In this document: piece after piece, positions 35,588 through 43,122 of the stretch
Numbering within the stretch: position 1 is the first letter of the stretch
How the letters are laid out: every line of letters begins with the position of its first letter
Assembly: GCA_945869735.1 (NCBI GenBank)
Contig: CAMBPQ010000001.1
Span: 1-64,000, forward strand
Direction of reading: 5' to 3'
Length of the DNA stretch: 64,000 nt
From: Planctomicrobium piriforme
GTDB lineage: Bacteria > Planctomycetota > Planctomycetia > Pirellulales > UBA1268
Made by a program: the position numbers and the translations under genes
The notes under the pieces: generated by a model
What the model was told of the DNA's origin: nothing
Databases searched by the model: none
Seen by the model: the letters and a program-made list of their open reading frames with translations, nothing else

Positions 35588-35745
35588 AAGCGCATTCGAC
35601 TTACGTGGATCGCCGGCTTCGGGGGCGGCAAAAGTCTCGTCGCTGAGGGCCGCGGCGGCTCAGGCGCTCCTCGAGCGTTCGCCGACCCCCTTGCCTACCG
35701 CCTCCAAGGTGCCATCTCGCCGCTACACCAAAGGCGGATGCGACC
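35588..35745 (+). repeat. Dispersed repeat family A, copy 3
   Basis: A 158-bp copy in the opposite orientation to copies 1 and 2: AAGCGCATTCGACTTACGTG at the left, GGGGCGGCAAAAGTCTCGTC, CTCCTCGAGCGTTCGCCGAC, GGTGCCATCTCGCCGCTAC, and AGGCGGATGCGAC at the right. It is separated by 46 bp from repeat B3, so this 549-bp gap is almost all repeats. Confidence 0.8.
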
Positions 35746-35791
35746 TCGCCTCGGCTCATGGTTGACCCGTACGAGCTGCTGTTCTCGGGTG

Positions 35792-35968
35792 GCATTGAGA
35801 CGGTGCCCGATTGGTTCGCCGGCGGTGACATGCTCGGCGCCGGGAGATTGTGTTTTAGGATACCCGCTTGGCCGACGGTGCGTTGCTCGTGAGTGGCAAA
35901 GATTCCCCGGCGTCTGCGCGTGCCACCCCCGGCGCTTCACGATCGGGGATCGTTTTGAGCATCCGTGC
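35792..35968 (+). repeat. Dispersed repeat family B, copy 3 (no GGAAGCCCC cap)
   Basis: It contains GCATTGAGACGGTGCCCGAT, TTCGCCGGCGGTGACATGCT, AAAGATTCCCCGGCGTCTGC and CGCGTGCCACCCCCGGCGCT. The element ends with GATCGGGGATCG, as in copy 1. The usual CAGGAAGCCCC start is missing. It lies just upstream of the topoisomerase VI B gene end on the complementary strand. Confidence 0.75.
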
Positions 35969-36012
35969 GCCCTGCCGAACTGCCGTCCGTGGATCGCGTG
36001 CATCCGGCCCGC

Positions 36013-38271
36013 CTATCCCCTCTCGCTGCGCCGCTTGCCCGGCTTCTTCGCCTGACGCTTCGCCCCTTTGTCCGCTCCACGGGGCTTCGTGCCCACCGAC
36101 TCGCCGTCGTCGATCGTCGCGATCCTCGACTTTCTGCCCTTCGCCGTCGTGGTCTTGGTGGCGCCGTCTGCCGCGCCCGGCTCTGCCTGCCCGGGGATCA
36201 CCTGCGGCACGATGATGCAGTTGTCGCCGAGTTCGAGTTCCTCCTCATCCTCGATCGGCCGGCCGCGGTCGTCGAGTTTCATGTCGGCCTCGGCTGTTTT
36301 CTTCTTGGCCACGGCCAGGAGTTGCTCGTAGAGTTTTTCTTTGTCGACGCCGTTAATCTGTGACACGGCCGCCGCCACCTCGCCGAGATACCGGAGGAAG
36401 ATGCTCCGCCGCTGACCTTCCTGGGCGACCCGGAGTCGACGCCGCATGTACATGCCGAGCTTGCGGCCCACGGCCTGCAGCGCCAGGCGGATCTCCTTTT
36501 GGATCTCGGGGTAGGAGGCGACCGCCTCCTTCGACTCGCTCGTGAACGGTACCCAGACGCTGGCCACGTGGACCATCACGGTGACCGGGCCACTCGGCAG
36601 GCTGCCCCGCGATTGGGATAGGCCGTAGGACCGCCAGTTGGTCGAGAGAATCATCTGCGTCACGGCGCAGGCTGCGGGCTGGAATTGCAGCGGCACGCGA
36701 TTGGCATATCGCAACACGTTCATACTCTGGCCATCGTCGGCGTTGACGTGCTGCATCGCGCCGTGGAGCGCGTCGAGCTGGGGCTTCTTGAGTTTCGAGG
36801 GGCTCTGCCGCGGCACGAGCTGGGCCGCCGTGAGAATCTTGTCGGCCGCCTCGCCGCCCATCCCTGAGAACGTGGTGGTGAGGAACTGCCGGAGGCTGCG
36901 GGCATCGCTCTCGGAGGCGAGTTCACTGAGCCCCTCGCGGGTGATCTTCTGCGCCGAGGTGCCGCCACCGTAGGCAAGCGCCGCCTCGATCACGAAGGGG
37001 TTGCCGCGGTACACGGCCGGCGGCCGGGTGGCCGCGGTGAAAAACTCGCCGGGTACGACCTGCCGTAGGCCGGCCAGCAGCCGTTGCTCGCCGATCGGCA
37101 CGACGCAGTCGGTGGCTGGCGGCGGGATTTTCGTCTCCTGGATGGCCTTGAAGAGGGCGTCGGCCTCGCCACGTCCGAACTTGCCGGTCGTGACCCGCGT
37201 CGAGAGCTTGGAGATGTCGCAGATCTTCTTGGCAGTGCCGTGCGACACCCGGGAGAACGATTGGGTGAGAAACTGTGCGAGCGTGAGCTTGGGGTGCTCC
37301 TGGAGCATCGTCACGAGCCGGCCGAGCTCCACGCCGTAGGGATGCGGCTTGATCTCCTTCGGCTCTGGCGGCAGGTCGTCACTCGATCGCTCGAGGAGCC
37401 GCTCGGCTCCGTCGGGGCCCTGGAAGTGGAGGCGGGCATGCGGATTGGCGATCGCGGTCTGCTCGAGGTACTCCTCGACGCTGCCACGACCCCGCTGGAA
37501 CTTGGCCTCCATCTCGATCGTCACGCGGGTGCCGTGCTCGATTGGCTCGCCCTGGTCGTTCTCACCGACCCACTCGATCGAATGCTTCTTCATAAGCTCG
37601 GCACCACCCTTGCCGGCGGGGATGTCGACGCCGTCTCCCTTGCCGTTCAAGATCTCGGGCTGGTTGGTCTTGGTGTCGATCCGCAGTTCGGAATAGTGGG
37701 CGGGGTGCTTGGCGTCGATCTTGGAGATGATCTTCACCGGCTTGCCGGTCGTGAGCACGCCATACATGCCCGCGGCTGAAATGCCGATGCCCTGCTGGCC
37801 GCGACTCATCCGCAGGCGGTGAAACTTCGAGCCGTAGAGCAGCTTGCCGAAGATCAGTGGAATCTGCTTGCTGACGATGCCGGGGCCGTTGTCTTGCACG
37901 CTCATGCGATACCGCGTGCCGCTATCGCCAACCTCTTCGAGCCGCACCCAGATCTCCGGCAGGATGCCTGCCTCCTCGCAGGCGTCGAGTGAGTTGTCGA
38001 CCGCTTCCTTGACGCTCGTGAGCAGCGCCTTGCGCGGGGAGTCGAAGCCGAGCAGGTGGCGGTTCTTGGCAAAAAACTCACTCACCGAGATGTCACGCTG
38101 GCCGGCGGCGAGCGTCTGGGCCGTGGCCCGCCGTTTTGCGGGGGCCTTGGCCGGGGCGACGTGCACCTGATCGACGGCTGCGGCGGCTGAATCAGCGGCG
38201 GGAGCCTGCACGGACTTGGTTTTCCCGGACTTTTTTCCGGCCGCCTGCGGGCGTGTGGCTGTCTTGACCAT
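36013..38271 (-). CDS. top6B: DNA topoisomerase VI subunit B
   Basis: The 752-residue GHKL ATPase is the B subunit of type IIB topoisomerase, an archaeal-type enzyme. It has an N-terminal Lys/Ala-rich extension of about 60 residues, then EAVDNSLDACEEAG (N box, about 88), DNGPGIVSKQIPLIFGKLLYGSKFH (G1), SRGQQGIGISAAGMYG (G2, about 158), an H2TH region (LAQFLTQSFSRVSHGTAKKI), and the transducer fold ending in NWRSYGLSQSRGSLPSGPV. The C-terminal about 100 residues are charged and extra relative to the 530-residue archaeal proteins. It needs subunit A (Spo11-like) to cut DNA, and no top6A is seen nearby. Start ATG is clear. Confidence 0.95.
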   Translation of the reverse strand: MVKTATRPQAAGKKSGKTKSVQAPAADSAAAAVDQVHVAPAKAPAKRRATAQTLAAGQRDISVSEFFAKNRHLLGFDSPRKALLTSVKEAVDNSLDACEEAGILPEIWVRLEEVGDSGTRYRMSVQDNGPGIVSKQIPLIFGKLLYGSKFHRLRMSRGQQGIGISAAGMYGVLTTGKPVKIISKIDAKHPAHYSELRIDTKTNQPEILNGKGDGVDIPAGKGGAELMKKHSIEWVGENDQGEPIEHGTRVTIEMEAKFQRGRGSVEEYLEQTAIANPHARLHFQGPDGAERLLERSSDDLPPEPKEIKPHPYGVELGRLVTMLQEHPKLTLAQFLTQSFSRVSHGTAKKICDISKLSTRVTTGKFGRGEADALFKAIQETKIPPPATDCVVPIGEQRLLAGLRQVVPGEFFTAATRPPAVYRGNPFVIEAALAYGGGTSAQKITREGLSELASESDARSLRQFLTTTFSGMGGEAADKILTAAQLVPRQSPSKLKKPQLDALHGAMQHVNADDGQSMNVLRYANRVPLQFQPAACAVTQMILSTNWRSYGLSQSRGSLPSGPVTVMVHVASVWVPFTSESKEAVASYPEIQKEIRLALQAVGRKLGMYMRRRLRVAQEGQRRSIFLRYLGEVAAAVSQINGVDKEKLYEQLLAVAKKKTAEADMKLDDRGRPIEDEEELELGDNCIIVPQVIPGQAEPGAADGATKTTTAKGRKSRIATIDDGESVGTKPRGADKGAKRQAKKPGKRRSERG

Positions 38272-38529
38272 TGGGATCTCAGGGCTGTTTTTGGCTCCCA
38301 GACTGTGATCCGCGGCGCCGACCTTGGCAAGAGGGGCCGACTTTGCCGGTTATGAGGTCCGTCGGTGGGCCGCGGAAAGAGCTGGTCGGGGGCGGCGTGA
38401 AGTTGTGCCTGTCGGGTAGAAGCGGCATACGTGGCATCGCTGGAGTGATGCGCAGAACAGGCTCCGGTCGAACTTCCGTGTGTCGGGGTGAACCCGGCGG
38501 CCTTCGGCTTTTGACCACGAGGTGACGCG

Positions 38530-38877
38530 ATGGTGCACGCCCGCTCGACCAGGATCCAACTGCTCTCGGCCCTGCTCCTCGCGCTGGTCGCCGATGCCGC
38601 CACCGTATTCGCGATCCCGATCGACGGCGGCGTCGAGGGCCCCACGCCCGACGTCTTCTACAACTTCTACGTGCCGCCCGTGCCGGCCGGCGCTGCTCCC
38701 GGCATGGGGGCGCAGCTCTACGTGTCGCCGCGTCCGGTGCCGCCCCGGGTCGGCCATACGTGGCACACCTATCCGCCGTTCATGCCGCACGAGTTTCTCT
38801 ACAAGCACCGCCGCCGCTACATCCGCCCCGCCGGGGTGACGGGCATGCGGACCGATGTGAAGGCCTACTGGTACTGA
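38530..38877 (+). CDS. Small exported protein of unknown function
   Basis: The 115-residue protein has a signal peptide (RIQLLSALLLALVADAATVFA) and a Pro/Tyr/His-rich mature part with VFYNFYVPPVPAGA, HTWHTYPPFMPHEFLYKHRRRYI and a terminal KAYWY. The length and the aromatic pattern are typical of planctomycete secreted hypotheticals. It is followed 20 bp later by another exported small protein gene on the same strand, so the two may be cotranscribed. Function is unknown. Confidence 0.65.
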   Translation: MVHARSTRIQLLSALLLALVADAATVFAIPIDGGVEGPTPDVFYNFYVPPVPAGAAPGMGAQLYVSPRPVPPRVGHTWHTYPPFMPHEFLYKHRRRYIRPAGVTGMRTDVKAYWY

Positions 38878-38897
38878 TTTCGAGGAGACCCCGCACC

Positions 38898-39482
38898 ATG
38901 CGTGAATCAGTTTTTTCGCACTCCGCGTGGGCGGGACTCTTTACCGCGATGTTCGTCGTCGCTGCGGTTCGCATGACGACCGCGGGCGATGCCTTCGCTC
39001 CGGGGTATGGTCCGGGCTGCAGCGAGGTCGAATCCGGGTACTCTGGCCGCGGGCACTGCGGGCGAGGACGCTGCGGCCACAGTCATGGTGGTGACTGTCG
39101 TCACGTTATTCATGCTCAGTGCAGTCGCTGTGGCGGTCATGGCTGTGGCCTCTGTGGTCCGGGTGCCTGCAAGGGCGACGCCTGGGAGAAGCGTTACTTT
39201 CTCCGCAGCCAGGGCAAGAGCTGGCACAGCGCCTGGTACGACCCGGCGGAGGGCCGACCGATCGCCCTGGTCGTGCCGCCAACCGCTGAGTTCCAGACGC
39301 AATACTCGTGGGGTGTGCCCAGTTCACGGGTGGCGCCGATCTATCACCAGTTCCGCCGTCCCTACCCCGGGCCCGGCGCGGTCGGAGGCAGCGGCGGCGG
39401 CTTCCTGCCCACGCCCAATCAGCCGAGCGACACCGTGCAGTTCGGCGTCAACGCCGTTCGTGGTCCCTGGGGCGCCTACTGA
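38898..39482 (+). CDS. Small exported Cys/His/Gly-rich protein
   Basis: The 194-residue protein has an N-terminal signal (SHSAWAGLFTAMFVVAAVRMTTAGDA), then a Gly/His/Cys-rich stretch with ten or more cysteines (GPGCSEVESGYSGRGHCGRG, CGHSHGGDCRHVIHAQCSRC, HGCGLCGPGACKG) that looks metal-binding, then a soluble tail with KRYFLRSQGKSWHSAWYDP and VFGVNAVRGPWGAY-like end (QFGVNAVRGPWGAY). The track starts at 38760; the ATG at 38898 gives the signal peptide. It ends 7 bp inside the convergent MerR-TPR gene. Confidence 0.7.
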   Translation: MRESVFSHSAWAGLFTAMFVVAAVRMTTAGDAFAPGYGPGCSEVESGYSGRGHCGRGRCGHSHGGDCRHVIHAQCSRCGGHGCGLCGPGACKGDAWEKRYFLRSQGKSWHSAWYDPAEGRPIALVVPPTAEFQTQYSWGVPSSRVAPIYHQFRRPYPGPGAVGGSGGGFLPTPNQPSDTVQFGVNAVRGPWGAY

Positions 39483-40534
39483 TCCCCGTCGAGGCGGGTG
39501 CGGGCAAGCGTGGCCCACGGGCTTTCCGGCGCCAGGGTCAGAAACCGACGGAGATGGTGCGCCGCCTCGTCGTCAAGGCCCGTCTCCTGCAGCACGCCCG
39601 CCATGTGCCAGTGGGCATCGGCGTAGGCCGGCTCTTGGCGGAGGACGCCTTCGAGGGCCGCCAGCGCCAGTTCGTGTTCGCCGAGTTCCGCGAGCACGCA
39701 GCCGAGGCTCGAGCGGGCTTGCAGGTGGTTGGGATCGAGTTCGATCACCGCGTAGTAGCGCTCCCGTGCGGCCGTCAGATCGCCTGCCCGGTAGAGCAGT
39801 TCGGCCAGCATGAACATCACGCGGGCCGTCGGGCCCTGGGCCTGGAGCACGGCTCGCAGCGCCTCGGCAGCCTCGACAAACTCCCCGGCGGCCTCGAGGT
39901 CGTCGGCAAGATCAAGAATTTCAGCCACGTCGCCGGTGGCAGGAGGATCGGTCTGTTCGTCGCTGCCCGGCAGCTGCTCGTGAACGACCGATCGTCGGTC
40001 CGGCAGGCCGACGACGGTCGGCGTCTCCGGCGGCTGCGGATGGGCCAGCGGCGCCGTGTAAAAGATGAACTGCAACTGGCCGCCCGCGGCGAGCAACCGT
40101 GAGCCGTCGTCGATGCTCAGTCGCCGGCCGTCGATCCGCACTCGTCCTGCGGCGGCGGCCACCGCCCGGGCACCGCCCGGCGCCAGATCGGCGAGTTTGG
40201 CGTCGATCTCACGCAGTGAGAGGCCTTGTTGCAGGAGCCTGGCCAGATGGCGGCCCACGACGAGTTGCTCGAAGTCGAACCATTCCACCGACCCCACGCC
40301 CTGCACGACTTCGAGCAGCCCGCCCCGGACCCAATGACGGACGGCGGCCGGCGGCACGTCGAGCACCGCCGCCATCATCGCGGACGTATGCAGCCGTCGC
40401 ACGCCCGGATGGTCCGCAGGATGCTCGTCGGCAAGCAGGGGCCGTGAGGAAGGCCGGCCGCGGCGGACCGGCCTGCGGCGTGAAGGCAGCAGCCCACCGT
40501 GGGGTGTTTGGTCGTCCTTGACCTCGTGTGACAT
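39476..40534 (-). CDS. MerR-type DNA-binding domain plus TPR protein
   Basis: The 352-residue protein joins an N-terminal MerR-like winged helix (TSAMMAAVLDVPPAAVRHWVRGGLLE near residue 50, with LSLREIDAKLADL downstream) to a C-terminal TPR domain of about three repeats ([60 protein letters not shown]). Such MerR-TPR fusions are seen in planctomycetes. The N-terminus up to residue 48 is basic. It probably acts as a transcriptional regulator that assembles through TPR contacts. The target and signal are unknown. Confidence 0.8.
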   Translation of the reverse strand: MSHEVKDDQTPHGGLLPSRRRPVRRGRPSSRPLLADEHPADHPGVRRLHTSAMMAAVLDVPPAAVRHWVRGGLLEVVQGVGSVEWFDFEQLVVGRHLARLLQQGLSLREIDAKLADLAPGGARAVAAAAGRVRIDGRRLSIDDGSRLLAAGGQLQFIFYTAPLAHPQPPETPTVVGLPDRRSVVHEQLPGSDEQTDPPATGDVAEILDLADDLEAAGEFVEAAEALRAVLQAQGPTARVMFMLAELLYRAGDLTAARERYYAVIELDPNHLQARSSLGCVLAELGEHELALAALEGVLRQEPAYADAHWHMAGVLQETGLDDEAAHHLRRFLTLAPESPWATLARTRLDGDQ

Positions 40535-40667
40535 GCATGGGCTTCCAGCGGTGATCGCAGGAATGTACTCCGCTCATGCGACGATGCCAAACGTCGCCCC
40601 TCGCATCAGGAGAAGCCGGTCGTCAGCGGGCACACGAAGGAAGAGCCACGGGCCGCAGCGGGCGGGC

Positions 40668-42371
40668 TCAGGTCGTGTGATTGGAAGGGATCGGCCGGAG
40701 AAATCCGGTGCCCGACGTGCCAGCGGCCGGCACATCGCGGGGATCGTGGACCGGCGGAGCCGGCTCGACGGCGGGGCCCACCGGGGCGATCGTCGGCGCA
40801 CCCTCATCAGGAACGGTTGCCGAAGGCTCGGCCGCGGCCGCCGACGGGATGGGCTCGATGCGGCTGAGCGAGCCAGTATCCGCCGGCTTCTCGGCACGAT
40901 AGGCCTCGGGTTGCGGCGGCGATTGGGTGACGCGTTCAGGCGTTGCTGCCTTCCATCCGTCAGCGGCTGGGGCAGCTGTGCCAGCCGGCTTTTCACTAAA
41001 CGTTTTCATGGGACCGTTATCGGCCGGTGTCGCGGGGGAAACGGCGGGCGGCGTGGTCGGGCGGGCGGACGATGCGGCGGGCGCTGGGATCGTTTCGTAG
41101 CTCGCGGCCGCGGCTGGAATGGCAGGGGCGGCCGTGGCCGGGATCGAGGACACGGACACCGGGTTGCCACACGGGTCGAGCGGCACCTTCGTGACCACGG
41201 TCCGCGGCATGCGGACGGTGTAGGTGTAGGGGGTCTTCTTCTCGACCACCCGCGGCACCTGCATCGTGCGTTCCTCGGTGACGTACTTCATCACCTGCAC
41301 CTGCACGGGCTCGACCTTTTCCTCGGTGACGTACTTGCACACCTGGAAGGCGACCTGCCGGACCTGCTCCTCGGGAACCATTTTCATGACCTGCACGGGC
41401 ACCTTGTTGTCGACCCGCTCCACGACCCTGCGCACGGTCTGTACCGGTACCTGTCGCACGGCCGTCTCGGCCACCATCTTCATGCTCTGCACGGGCACCT
41501 GTTGGACCACCTGTTCGTCGATGTAGCGGACGGTCTGCACCGGCACCTTCTGGGTGACCACGCGATTGACCATCGTGGTCTCGGACACCTGCACCGGCGT
41601 GTAGGTCGGCTGGTAGACGCGATTGACCTGATTGACGACCGTGCCGGGAGTCATCACCCAGGAGTAGCCGCCCCGCTGCCAAACAGTGAGGCCGGTGAAG
41701 GGGTCGACGGCCCAGTTGCCCGGGGCGTACGCGAGGCCGGTCGAGCCCGGCGTGACGACGGGCGTGACGGTGTCGACGGCCTGGCTGCCGACCGAGTACG
41801 TGGTCCGCATCTGCGTGACTGGTTCGGCGACGGTGTAGGCCTGTTCCCGCTCGCTCGTCTCGTAGACGGGCTTTCTGACCGTGGTCACCTGCTGCTGCAT
41901 CACGGTCTCGTAGACCGGCTTCATCACGGTGTATTGCTCCTCGCGGGTGGCCGTCTCGACCACGTCGCGGGTGACGTCATAGCTGCGGTCCTCGACCACG
42001 GTCTCATAGACCGGCTTCATGACCGTGAATCGTTCCTCGCGGGTCTGCGTCTCCCAGACGGGCCGCTGCACGGTGTAGCGCCGCTCCTGCGTTTGGGTCT
42101 CCATGACCGGCTTTTGGACGGTGTAGGACCTAGTGTCGTAGACGGTTTCGGTGGAAACGCGGTACGCCGTCATCTGCTGCTCGTCGTAGACGGTTTTGTA
42201 GTCGAGGCGATAGGTCTGCGTGGGGACCGCCACGGGAGCGGGCGGCGCACCACAGCCGCACTGGGCGGTTGCGACTTGCATGGCGGGCGCATGCGGCGCG
42301 AGCACGAGGCCCGCGCAGGCAAGCGACTGCAAGCGGCGGAGGAAGTTCGGACGGGCAGTTGTCGGCGTCAT
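40668..42371 (-). CDS. Exported YTV-repeat protein (planctomycete envelope type)
   Basis: The 567-residue protein has a signal peptide, then about eight copies of a roughly 22-residue tandem unit of the kind YTVMKPVYETVVEDRS and YTVQKPVMETQTQERR. A second block follows, with repeats such as VPVQTVRYIDEQVVQQ and VPVQVMKMVPEEQVRQ, and a Pro/Ala-rich C-terminus. The tandem YTV-like motif is the hallmark of planctomycete-specific proteins reported from the Rhodopirellula baltica cell wall (from memory). It is probably a structural envelope protein. AGGAGA lies just before the ATG. Upstream is a 207-bp gap. Confidence 0.85.
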   Translation of the reverse strand: MTPTTARPNFLRRLQSLACAGLVLAPHAPAMQVATAQCGCGAPPAPVAVPTQTYRLDYKTVYDEQQMTAYRVSTETVYDTRSYTVQKPVMETQTQERRYTVQRPVWETQTREERFTVMKPVYETVVEDRSYDVTRDVVETATREEQYTVMKPVYETVMQQQVTTVRKPVYETSEREQAYTVAEPVTQMRTTYSVGSQAVDTVTPVVTPGSTGLAYAPGNWAVDPFTGLTVWQRGGYSWVMTPGTVVNQVNRVYQPTYTPVQVSETTMVNRVVTQKVPVQTVRYIDEQVVQQVPVQSMKMVAETAVRQVPVQTVRRVVERVDNKVPVQVMKMVPEEQVRQVAFQVCKYVTEEKVEPVQVQVMKYVTEERTMQVPRVVEKKTPYTYTVRMPRTVVTKVPLDPCGNPVSVSSIPATAAPAIPAAAASYETIPAPAASSARPTTPPAVSPATPADNGPMKTFSEKPAGTAAPAADGWKAATPERVTQSPPQPEAYRAEKPADTGSLSRIEPIPSAAAAEPSATVPDEGAPTIAPVGPAVEPAPPVHDPRDVPAAGTSGTGFLRPIPSNHTT

Positions 42372-42447
42372 GGGTTCTCTCCTGAAAAGACCCTCTGAGA
42401 CTAATCCGGTCTACGCGGGCCACAAGCGGTGAGTTGAGAAAAAATTT

Positions 42448-42471
42448 GGGCTTTTTTCCGAAAAAAGGCCC
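42448..42471. terminator. Candidate hairpin between the YTV and DUF1854 genes
   Basis: GGGCTTTTTTCCGAAAAAAG followed by GCCC is an inverted repeat with a 3-base loop and a single-base bulge. It lies about 77 bp upstream of the YTV gene start and about 108 bp after the DUF1854 stop, both on the minus strand. It could terminate the ABC-DUF1854 transcript or act as an operator. The evidence is limited to the symmetry. Confidence 0.4.
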
Positions 42472-42578
42472 CCCTTCCCGCAGGAACGGTGCAACCCGTC
42501 CATCTTACGGCCCCGGGAAAGGGCACCCGCAGAACGCGGGTCAACCTGGCGGGTCCACGCAGGCTGCGGGCCTCGGGT

Positions 42579-43085
42579 CTACGCCAGTTTCTCGAGGAGG
42601 CGGCGGCTGTGCAGATCGAGGGCCGCCACGCGAGGAATCCGGTATCTCATCCCGAACGTGTCGGTGACGAACACGCTTCCGTCTGATCGTCGGGCGACGT
42701 CGTCGGCGTGCGCGACGGTGAAACGATGCGGCCCACGATCGGTGTCCACGGCCCATTCCGTCGGTTCGGTGTCGGACACCGTCTCAATTCGCTCGATCAC
42801 GGGCAGGAACTCCCGCTGGGCCAGTTCGCGATCGAGCATCGTCTTGAGCGCGGCGGGGAGCGCAGCGAGGGATTCCACCCACGCCAGTTCGCCTCCGTCG
42901 GCGGCGACGACGGCCACCGGCCCCGCCGGCGCCGTCACCGGAAAGGCACGCAGCACGTCGACGTCTTGATGCCGCCTGCCAACCGCGTCAATCAGGTCGA
43001 GCCGGCCGTTGGAATGTCGCTCCAGCCGCCAGCCCTCGGGCGAATCTCGTGTGAATGTTGCAGGGTCGTCGGGAGGTGTGTTCAT
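42579..43085 (-). CDS. DUF1854 family protein of cyanophycin locus
   Basis: The 168-residue protein has the DUF1854 pattern: WRLERHSNGRLDLIDAVGRRHQDVDVLRAFPVTAP near the start, a central LPAALKTMLDRELAQREFLPVIERI and a C-terminal VTDTFGMRYRIPRVAALDLHSRRLLEKL. From memory, DUF1854 proteins occur next to ABC exporters and cyanophycin genes and are annotated as cyanophycin metabolism-associated. It lies 37 bp after the ABC transporter on the same strand. It probably assists or regulates the transporter, but no biochemical role is known to me. Confidence 0.85.
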   Translation of the reverse strand: MNTPPDDPATFTRDSPEGWRLERHSNGRLDLIDAVGRRHQDVDVLRAFPVTAPAGPVAVVAADGGELAWVESLAALPAALKTMLDRELAQREFLPVIERIETVSDTEPTEWAVDTDRGPHRFTVAHADDVARRSDGSVFVTDTFGMRYRIPRVAALDLHSRRLLEKLA

Positions 43086-43122
43086 GAGTGGAACTGTTTC
43101 GGTGAGGCAGGCGTGTGGCGGT

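Noticed and set aside
38271-38525. 84-residue ORF between top6B and the small exported protein
   Set aside because: No signal, domain or codon bias; it lies in the divergent promoter region.
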